Assembly: GCA_001802655.1 (NCBI GenBank)
Contig: MGZO01000115.1
Location: 1 to 20,406 of the forward strand
DNA from: Hydrogenophilales bacterium RIFOXYD1_FULL_62_11
GTDB taxonomy: Bacteria > Pseudomonadota > Gammaproteobacteria > Burkholderiales > Thiobacillaceae
DNA: 20,406 nucleotides
Direction of reading: 5' to 3'
In this document: positions 15,794 through 20,406 of the stretch, one piece after another
How the letters are laid out: each line of letters starts with the position of its first letter
Numbering within the stretch: the first letter of the stretch is position 1
Notes under the pieces: model-generated
Database searches by the model: none
What the model was told of the DNA's origin: nothing
Seen by the model: only the letters and a program-made list of their open reading frames with translations
Program-made: the position numbers and the translations under genes

Positions 15794-16618
15794 TCAGAGG
15801 GAGCGCTTTTCCAATGCTTTCGGAATCTGGCTTAGGTAATCTTCTATCGTGATAGCCGCAATATGCGCCCCTTTGAGCATGGTTACGCCCTCAATGAAGC
15901 CAGCCGCTTTAGATGGGATGGAAATGTCTAACCTGAGCTCGTTGCAGAGAGCGGCAATTAAGACCAGCAGCGTTGTTCGCTCCCTTCCACCGAGAGGTTT
16001 TACATCCACATTGGAGATGCGTTTTAAATGACCTGCTATGGTCCCTTCTGCAATTGGGCTTCCTATCGTCGTGGCAAGGCCCTCAATAAGGTTTGCTGCT
16101 TTGTAAACGTTCGATATATCTATCTTCGCCTTGTCGGCGAGTATCGCTATCAACGCCAACAGCGTTGATCTCTCCCCATCACCCAGCCGGATTTTAATAT
16201 TGGGTTTGAGGGCAACGCTGGTTGTACCGGGATAGTCGGGGGGCAATTCAATCTTGATTGATTTAGACCACTTAACAAAGTTTGAAAGCCTGATTTCACT
16301 ATCCGCAAGATTATCCCAGTCAATAAAAATGGGTTTCAACACGCCATCAGCAGATATGTTATTTATGGCTAACGTTAAGAGACTAGTAAATTGCGGAGGC
16401 TGTTGAGTGAATTTGGTGTCTAGCTTGCCTGTCCTGAAATAGTCGAAATGCTTAGGCTCAATGTTCCGCGCCAATGCAACGGCCACCCATAGCTTTGCTT
16501 GTTTTATGTCTTTCCATTCATCCCAACGTGGCTTTTGGGGCTCCCAAAGTATCCGATCGGCTTCGGCGGTAGATAGGGGCTTGGGTGGTGAAGAGGCGGA
16601 AGAGTTATCGTCACTCAT
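15794..16618 (-). CDS. Unknown protein with tandem duplicated helical module
   Basis: A 274-residue protein of unknown function placed between the integrase and alpA, a common spot for satellite accessory proteins. The N-terminal half contains WDEWKDIKQAKLWVAVALAR. The C-terminal half holds two divergent copies of a ~60-residue helical module. Copy one runs from GERSTLLALIAILADKAK to the LKRISN end, and copy two from RERTTLLVLIAALCNELRL to the YLSQIP end. Both share ER.TLL.LIA, DIS..., KAA..IEG and a late TI...L..I pattern. A single such ERxTLL module recurs, as I recall, in other phage and island proteins. The start is ATG at 16618 (MSDDNSS) with AGAGAAAA upstream. A longer frame from 16693 would overlap the integrase end and is not used. 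Confidence 0.7.
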   Translation of the reverse strand: MSDDNSSASSPPKPLSTAEADRILWEPQKPRWDEWKDIKQAKLWVAVALARNIEPKHFDYFRTGKLDTKFTQQPPQFTSLLTLAINNISADGVLKPIFIDWDNLADSEIRLSNFVKWSKSIKIELPPDYPGTTSVALKPNIKIRLGDGERSTLLALIAILADKAKIDISNVYKAANLIEGLATTIGSPIAEGTIAGHLKRISNVDVKPLGGRERTTLLVLIAALCNELRLDISIPSKAAGFIEGVTMLKGAHIAAITIEDYLSQIPKALEKRSL

Positions 16619-16626
16619 GGTTTTCT

Positions 16627-17838
16627 CTAAGCCGCGCTGTTCAGCGGGATAATTTCCGCACCAGCTTTCAGTTTGTCTAGGTAGTCGGACCATTGCTGCA
16701 TCATCTTGCGTCGCTCGGGTAAATGAGCTGTTCGATTGTAGGCGCGTCCGTTGGGGTCTCTTACCGCGTGGGCTAACTGGTGTTCGATGTAGTCGGGGCG
16801 GATGCCTAGAACCTCATCAAGGATGGTTCGCGCCATTGCGCGGAAACCGTGGCCGCTCATTTCGTCTTTTTCGATGCCCATGCGACGCATGGCGGCCAGG
16901 ATGGCGTTATCGCTCATGGGGCGGCCATTGGTGCGCGCACCAGGGAAGAGGAAGCGCCCGTCGCCTGTCAGGGCTTGCAACTCAGTGAGGATTTCTATTG
17001 CTTGCCGCGATAGCGGGACTATGTGCGGGGTGTTGGTTTTGGTGACAATGTAGCGCCATTCTGCCGCTTCCAGGTCTACGTCGGCCCATATGGCATTGCG
17101 AAGCTCGCCAGGACGTACGAATACCAAGGGGGCAAGGCGTAGGGCGTGCCGCACTATCTCTGAGCCCGTATAGCCATCCATCGCCCTGAGTAATGAGCCA
17201 ACCTGCTTGGGATCGGTAATTGCCGCAAAATGTTCGGCTTTCACAGGGGTTAGGGCACCTTTTAGATCGGCTGCAATATTCCTTGTGGTGCGTCCGGTGG
17301 CTATTGCATAGCGGAAAACCTGTCCGCAATTACTTAGCGCCCGGTGGGCGGTCTCAATTGCTCCCCGGTTTTCGATCTTGCGTATGGCTGCCAGCAATTC
17401 AGGCGCGGTTATTTCTGCAATGGGCTTGCCACCAATCCATGGGAATAGGTCGCGCTCGAAGCGCCGAATGGTGCGCTCGCCATGGCTTGCGTTCCATGTC
17501 CCGGAATTCCTGGCAAACCATTCCCGTGTGATGGTTTCAAAGCTGTTTGTTTCTCGGTCGACTTTTGCCGCCTTGGTGGCCTTACGGTTTTCTCCGGGGT
17601 CAACATCTGAGGCTAATAGCTTGCGGGCTTCGTCGCGTCGGTTTCTGGCATCTTTCAAACCCACATCGGGGTAAACCCCCATCGAAAGCGTTTTGCGCTT
17701 CCCACCATAGCGGTAATCCAACCGCCACCAGCGTGAACCGTTCGGATTGAGCAAAAGATACAACCCGCCACCATCCGTTAGCTTGGTGGGCTTCTCTGCA
17801 GGCTTGGTTTTGCGAATTGCAATATCGGAAAGTGCCAT
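16627..17838 (-). CDS. int: P4-type tyrosine integrase
   Basis: A 403-residue site-specific recombinase that inserts and excises the island at the ssrA 3' end. Residues 1-80 form the arm-DNA-binding domain (DUF4102-type: TDGGGLYLLLNPNGSRWWRL, KRKTLSMGVYPDVGLKDAR). About 100-185 is the SAM-like core-binding domain. The catalytic domain has R242 (FVRPGELR), HGFR (H330, R333), the IEHQLAH motif (H356) and the nucleophile Y367 (RAYNR). The start is taken as ATG 17838, with AAGGGG 8 nt before it; a TTG at 17877 would begin inside the arm-site repeats. TGACGGTA sites overlap the start region, so integrase binding could repress its own gene. It is transcribed in the same direction as ssrA, immediately inside the right att site, the usual layout. 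Confidence 0.95.
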   Translation of the reverse strand: MALSDIAIRKTKPAEKPTKLTDGGGLYLLLNPNGSRWWRLDYRYGGKRKTLSMGVYPDVGLKDARNRRDEARKLLASDVDPGENRKATKAAKVDRETNSFETITREWFARNSGTWNASHGERTIRRFERDLFPWIGGKPIAEITAPELLAAIRKIENRGAIETAHRALSNCGQVFRYAIATGRTTRNIAADLKGALTPVKAEHFAAITDPKQVGSLLRAMDGYTGSEIVRHALRLAPLVFVRPGELRNAIWADVDLEAAEWRYIVTKTNTPHIVPLSRQAIEILTELQALTGDGRFLFPGARTNGRPMSDNAILAAMRRMGIEKDEMSGHGFRAMARTILDEVLGIRPDYIEHQLAHAVRDPNGRAYNRTAHLPERRKMMQQWSDYLDKLKAGAEIIPLNSAA

Positions 17839-17898
17839 GACGGTAACCCCTTGTGACGGTAGACCAATTACCGTCAATATTACTGCAGGTTACTGTCG
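17838..17898. promoter_or_regulatory. Putative integrase arm-type sites, right end
   Basis: TGACGGTA at 17838-17845 and 17854-17861, an inverted TTACCGTCA at 17868-17876, and TTACTGTCG at 17890-17898. Together they cover the integrase start and its upstream region. The order TTACCGTCA then GGTTACTGTCGG matches the left-end pair TTACCGTCA then GGTTACTACCG. Shared end sequences at this distance (~110 bp) from the att core suggest arm sites that may also autoregulate int. Confidence 0.6.
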
Positions 17899-17934
17899 GA
17901 TTTCAATAAACATCGTTGGATGCTATTGGTAATG

Positions 17935-17976
17935 AAAAAGGCCATAACCCTTGTTTTTATTAAGAATTATGGCCTT
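17935..17976 (-). terminator. Terminator for ssrA supplied by the island
   Basis: Read on the minus strand: a 10-bp stem AAGGCCATAA / TTATGGCCTT with an AT-rich loop followed by TTTTT. It lies 26 bases past the tmRNA 3' end. Because it is on the island side of the crossover, the element appears to have brought a replacement terminator for ssrA, while the host one was pushed to 8469-8507. Confidence 0.75.
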
Positions 17977-17986
17977 CTTCGGACTT

Positions 17987-18024
17987 CTTTGGATCATGTT
18001 CTGGTGGAGGCGGCGGGAATCGAA
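17987..18024 (-). repeat. Right attachment site: ssrA 3' end
   Basis: Direct repeat partner of 8515-8551, spanning the tmRNA acceptor strand, part of the T-arm and 15 bases past the 3' end. The sequence is intact here, so ssrA function is preserved after integration, as is usual for integrases that use tRNA or tmRNA genes. The exact crossover within the shared stretch cannot be fixed from sequence alone. Confidence 0.85.
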
Positions 18025-18368
18025 CCCGCGTCCAAAAGCCCTCTACAGACAGTTCTACATACTTAGTTCGGTGATTTATTGCTTTAACCTTGGTTACGCC
18101 CACCGAACAGGCTGAACTTTGGCGAGTGGCCTTGATTTAATGTCTGCCCAAGCCACCCGGACAGCCACGATCATACTGAGATTACCCTACTGCCGGTTGC
18201 CCGGCCCAACCCGTATGCTGGCTGGTGTAGGGTCTAGCGCAATTAAGCGGCTAGAGCGTAAGTTTCGTCGTTTGCGGTTAAACGATTTTCAGTTGGATTT
18301 ACGAGGTACTCTGACCCTCGGTATGCCCTGCGCTGCTTCGCGACCCCTGTCGAAACCAGGTCGCCCCC
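18002..18368 (-). ncRNA. ssrA: Transfer-messenger RNA (tmRNA)
   Basis: A 367-nt one-piece tmRNA that rescues stalled ribosomes and tags their products for proteolysis, working with SmpB. The 5' end GGGGGCG pairs with CGCCTCC next to the 3' ACCA, forming a 7-bp tRNA-like acceptor stem, and the T-arm GGTTCGATTCC is present. The tag frame encodes ANDETYALAA followed by TAA (18243-18275), a betaproteobacterial-type tag. The 3' end doubles as the island attachment site and is intact. Upstream of 18368 the short gap to the SirB-like gene should hold the promoter; I cannot pick convincing -35/-10 elements. The 5' end follows from stem pairing. Confidence 0.95.
18243..18275 (-). other. tmRNA proteolysis tag reading frame (ANDETYALAA)
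   Basis: The resume codon GCA starts the ten-residue tag, which ends in the ALAA degron recognised by ClpXP-type proteases, followed by TAA. It is internal to ssrA and translated only in trans-translation. Confidence 0.92.
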
Positions 18369-18428
18369 TTTGTGTTGCTACTTCAAGTGTAATGCATTGA
18401 GTGAGTCCAGGATGGAAAGTTCCCCGGC

Positions 18429-18818
18429 TTACAGCACAAAAAAAGCGGGGTCACGTGTGATTGCAACCGCGACCATATAACCGAATACCAGCAGGGCGGC
18501 GAGCCATGCGGCAATACGCTGACCCCCGGTTCGGCCACGTTTCAGTGCAATGGTTCCGAGCACGATGTAGAGAATCAGCGCAAACAACTTGGCGCTGAGC
18601 CAGCCGTTTACCAGCGGATATTGCCGGGTCAGGACAGCCAGGCTGATCCCGCTGGCCAGCAGCAGACTGTCGTTCAGGTGCGGGACAATGCGCACCCAGC
18701 GGGCTTGCAGCTGGGGCGATTTCTGCATCATCCAGAAGCCGCGCAGTACAAACAGTGCGAGGGTGAGAGCGATGGTGCCAAGGTGCAGCTGCTTGAGCAG
18801 GCTGTAGGCCATGCTCAT
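18429..18818 (-). CDS. SirB-family inner-membrane protein
   Basis: A 129-residue integral membrane protein of the SirB2 type. Four hydrophobic segments are visible, e.g. TIALTLALFVLRGFW, LLLASGISLAVL, FALILYIVLGTIAL and LAALLVFGYMVAVAI. The N-terminus SLLKQLHLGTIALTL and the pattern VPHLNDSLLLASG are family features with conserved His residues. SirB proteins are widespread in proteobacteria and their biochemical role is not established. The start ATG overlaps the gph stop by 4 bases, so it is translationally coupled as the last gene of the mtaD-ubiG-gph-sirB run and ends 60 bases before ssrA. Confidence 0.85.
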   Translation of the reverse strand: MSMAYSLLKQLHLGTIALTLALFVLRGFWMMQKSPQLQARWVRIVPHLNDSLLLASGISLAVLTRQYPLVNGWLSAKLFALILYIVLGTIALKRGRTGGQRIAAWLAALLVFGYMVAVAITRDPAFFVL

Positions 18819-19495
18819 GCAATCAGGTAATCAAGCGTTTCCAGCGGATGGTGGATTTGCGCATGCGCGCCCCAGGTGTGCGGCTGGTCGGCGGCGTCGA
18901 GGTAGCCCCAGGCGGCGACCAGCGCGGGCATGGCGGCGGCGTTGGCGGCCTGGATGTCGCGTTCGGCATCGCCCAGATACAGGCATTGCCCGGGCCCCAC
19001 ACCGCACAGTTCGGCGGCGGCGCGCATGGGAGCGGGATGCGGTTTGGACTGCGGACACGTGTCGCCAGAGACGATGCAGGCGGCGCGCTCGGCCAGGTCG
19101 AGAATCGACATCAGCGGTTCGGTAAAACGGGCGGGTTTGTTGGTGACCACGCCCCATTTGAGCTGGCGCGCGTCGAGTGCTGCCAGCAGGTCGAGGATGC
19201 CGTCGAAAGGCCGCGAGTGGTGGCAGATGTTGTCGGCATACAGTTGCAGGAACTCCTCGCGCATGGACGCAAACTTCGCATCGTCCGGATGCAGGTCGAA
19301 GCCGATGCCGAGCAGGCCACGCGCGCCATGCGAGGCTTGCGGGCGGATGATGTCGTCGGCCAGCGGCGGCAGGCCGTGGCGCGCGCGCTGCAGGTTGAGC
19401 GCGTAGCCAAGGTCGGGCGCGGTGTCGACCAGGGTGCCGTCGAGATCGAACAGGACGGCACGAATGTCATCGAATTTCATCGCTTTGATTGCCAT
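18815..19495 (-). CDS. gph: Phosphoglycolate phosphatase
   Basis: A 226-residue HAD-superfamily hydrolase, likely removing phosphate from 2-phosphoglycolate formed by Rubisco oxygenation or DNA repair. Motif I is VLFDLDGTLVDTAPDL, with the nucleophile Asp at the first D of DLDGT. Motif II is VVTNKPARF. The motif III Lys is in SKPHPAPM, and motif IV is YLGDAERDIQAA. The cap domain lies between residues ~20 and 85. The start is ATG 19495 behind GGGGAA, 2 bases after the ubiG stop; ATG 19480 (MKFDDIR) is an alternative without a clear ribosome site. A long open frame extends upstream to 20140 but merely runs through ubiG in another frame. Specificity could instead be a related sugar phosphate, but gene order next to ubiG supports Gph. 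Confidence 0.92.
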   Translation of the reverse strand: MAIKAMKFDDIRAVLFDLDGTLVDTAPDLGYALNLQRARHGLPPLADDIIRPQASHGARGLLGIGFDLHPDDAKFASMREEFLQLYADNICHHSRPFDGILDLLAALDARQLKWGVVTNKPARFTEPLMSILDLAERAACIVSGDTCPQSKPHPAPMRAAAELCGVGPGQCLYLGDAERDIQAANAAAMPALVAAWGYLDAADQPHTWGAHAQIHHPLETLDYLIA

Positions 19496-19497
19496 GC

Positions 19498-20196
19498 CTA
19501 TTCCCCGCGCTGTGTCGCCAGCAGGTAGTTGACGTCGGTGTCCGCTTCCAGTTTGTAGACCCTGGTCAGCGGGTTGTAGGTCATGCCGATCAGTTCCTGC
19601 GTATCCAGCCCGGCGTCGCGTGCCATGCGGGCGAGTTCGGCGGGCTGGATGAATTTGGCGTAGTCGTGCGTGCCGCGCGGCAGCAGCTTGAGGATGTACT
19701 CGGCGCCGACAATGGCGAATAGATAACTCTTGGCATTGCGGTTCAGCGTTGAAAAGAACACCCAGCCGCCGGGTTTGGCCAGACGCGCGCAGGCGGCGAC
19801 GATCGAGGCGGGATCGGGCACGTGTTCCAGCATTTCCATGCAGGTCACCACGTCGAATTCGCCGGCGTGTTGCGTGGCGTAGTCTTCGGCCGAGACCAGC
19901 TGGTAATCGACGCTGAGCCCGGATTCGTACAAATGCAGCTTGGCGACCTTGAGTGCTTTTTCCGACAGGTCGATGCCGCTGACGATGGCGCCGGCAGCCG
20001 CCATGGCTTCGGCCAGAATGCCGCCGCCGCAGCCGATGTCGAGCACTTTCCTGCCGGCCAGCGCGGCCTGCTGGTCGATCCACTTCAGGCGCAGCGGATT
20101 GATTTCGTGCAGCGGCTTGAATTCGGAGTTCGGGTCCCACCAGCGGTGGGCAAGTTCGGAAAATTTGGCGATTTCAGCGGCATCAACGTTGCTCAT
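19498..20196 (-). CDS. ubiG: Ubiquinone biosynthesis O-methyltransferase
   Basis: A 232-residue SAM-dependent methyltransferase for the two O-methylation steps of ubiquinone synthesis. Family marks are HRWWDPNSEFKPLHEINPLR at residues 16-35, the SAM loop VLDIGCGGGILAEAMA, the acidic GIDLSEKAL strand end, VVTCMEMLEHVPDP, and a C-terminal GMTYNPLTRVYKLEADTDVN stretch typical of UbiG. Full length. It starts at ATG 20196 with AGGA formed by the end of the upstream gene, which stops 9 bases before, and it is followed after 2 bases by gph. This mtaD-ubiG-gph order is a common proteobacterial cluster. Confidence 0.97.
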   Translation of the reverse strand: MSNVDAAEIAKFSELAHRWWDPNSEFKPLHEINPLRLKWIDQQAALAGRKVLDIGCGGGILAEAMAAAGAIVSGIDLSEKALKVAKLHLYESGLSVDYQLVSAEDYATQHAGEFDVVTCMEMLEHVPDPASIVAACARLAKPGGWVFFSTLNRNAKSYLFAIVGAEYILKLLPRGTHDYAKFIQPAELARMARDAGLDTQELIGMTYNPLTRVYKLEADTDVNYLLATQRGE

Positions 20197-20205
20197 GAGT
20201 GTGTC

Positions 20206-20406
20206 CTATGCGGTGATTTTGGTGCGCCAGTAAGCAGCGCGGGCGATCAGGTCGTCATTATCCAGGCTGGTCAGACATCGGTTGTTGACGGTATGTTTGC
20301 CATCGACCCAGACATGGCTGACGGCTTCGCGTCCTGCCACATAAATTAGATGCGAGACAGGGTCGAACACCGGCTGGCTCGACACGGCGGAGAGGTCGAC
20401 CGCGAC
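20206..20406 (-). CDS. mtaD: MtaD-like amidohydrolase, C-terminal part
   Basis: The last 66 residues of a TRZ/ATZ-family amidohydrolase, probably 5-methylthioadenosine/S-adenosylhomocysteine deaminase. The frame is open to the window edge and reads VAVDLSAVSSQPVFDPVSHL, then IYVAGREAVSHVWVDGKHTV, then NNRCLTSLDNDDLIARAAYW and RTKITA before TAG. This matches the C-terminal beta-sandwich and final helix of that family. The metal site lies outside the window, so exact specificity (deaminase or other) cannot be checked. It is the upstream neighbour of ubiG by 9 bases and probably in one operon with it. Confidence 0.8.
   Translation of the reverse strand, partial: VAVDLSAVSSQPVFDPVSHLIYVAGREAVSHVWVDGKHTVNNRCLTSLDNDDLIARAAYWRTKITA

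Larger units (their letters stand above)
8515..18024. mobile_element. ssrA-integrated genomic island carrying an ABC-3C system
   Basis: The element is bounded by imperfect direct copies of the ssrA 3' end (8515-8551 and 17987-18024), with a tyrosine integrase gene next to the intact ssrA. It holds, right to left, integrase, an unknown protein, an AlpA-type regulator, a P2 gpA-like replication endonuclease, a three-gene ABC-3C operon and a convergent unknown gene. Putative integrase arm-type sites lie just inside both ends. No structural, packaging or transfer gene is present, so it resembles a minimal satellite or integrative plasmid that needs outside help to move. Its base composition looks more AT-rich than the flanks by eye. 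The ~9.5 kb length and the borders are read from the repeats; mobility today is inferred. Confidence 0.85.

Noticed and set aside
15794..16693. Longer start (ATG 16693) for the 274-residue protein
   Set aside because: It would overlap the last codons of int; ATG 16618 has its own Shine-Dalgarno-like sequence and avoids overlap.
16627..17877. Longer integrase from TTG 17877
   Set aside because: The extra 13 residues are encoded by the TGACGGTA/TTACCGTCA repeats; ATG 17838 has a better ribosome site and gives the usual N-terminus.
18848..19528. 226-residue plus-strand frame over gph
   Set aside because: Mirror of the conserved HAD gene; no motif or ribosome site.
18815..20140. 441-residue extended frame for gph
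   Set aside because: The upstream half runs out of frame through ubiG and gives Arg/His-rich sequence; Gph is normally about 220-230 residues and has a good start at 19495.
1..20406. CRISPR array
   Set aside because: No regularly spaced repeat-spacer pattern was seen; the repeats found are short, few and explained by att, operator or iteron roles.

Overview
The window looks like a chromosomal segment of a betaproteobacterium, most likely a Nitrosomonadales/Rhodocyclales-type lineage. The evidence is the order mtaD-like hydrolase, ubiG, gph, SirB-like gene and ssrA, the tmRNA tag ANDETYALAA, and an accessory V/A-type ATPase. No species can be named from the sequence alone. The core genes are visibly GC-rich, and the central island looks less so by eye.

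Left flank (1-5300): the end of a V/A-type ATPase operon (subunits A, B and D), then a convergent BON-domain protein. A decayed stretch follows, with a remnant of a sorbosone-type sugar dehydrogenase, a small secreted coiled-coil protein, the first 37 codons of an ABC-transporter ATPase, and a frameshifted, internally deleted draG (ADP-ribosyl-dinitrogen reductase glycohydrolase) pseudogene.

Defence-like gene next to the island (5395-8220): one 941-residue protein with an N-terminal metallophosphoesterase, a central STAND-like P-loop NTPase and a C-terminal helical repeat region. This layout is typical of NTPase-controlled anti-phage effectors. It lies outside the left attachment site of the island.

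Genomic island (about 8515-18024): an integrated element in the 3' end of ssrA, bounded by imperfect direct repeats of the ssrA 3' end. Each boundary carries a terminator and probable integrase arm-type sites. From the ssrA side it encodes a P4-type tyrosine integrase, an unknown protein with a tandem internal duplication, an AlpA-type regulator behind a cluster of palindromes, and a P2 gpA-like HUH replication endonuclease with repeats inside its own gene. No capsid, packaging or conjugation gene is present. The cargo is a three-gene ABC-three-component (ABC-3C) operon with 4-base overlaps (C-terminal-domain protein with a nuclease-like N-terminus, small middle component, DUF2326-type ABC/SMC-like ATPase). 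A convergent 459-residue gene of unknown function has a possible nuclease core.

Right flank (18002-20406): intact tmRNA, then a compact minus-strand operon of a SirB-like membrane protein, phosphoglycolate phosphatase (gph), the ubiquinone methyltransferase UbiG and the end of an MtaD-like amidohydrolase.

Taken together, this is a minimal self-replicating integrative element that uses ssrA as its port and carries an ABC-3C conflict system, next to a second probable defence gene. All defence roles are inferred from family and context, not shown by the sequence.
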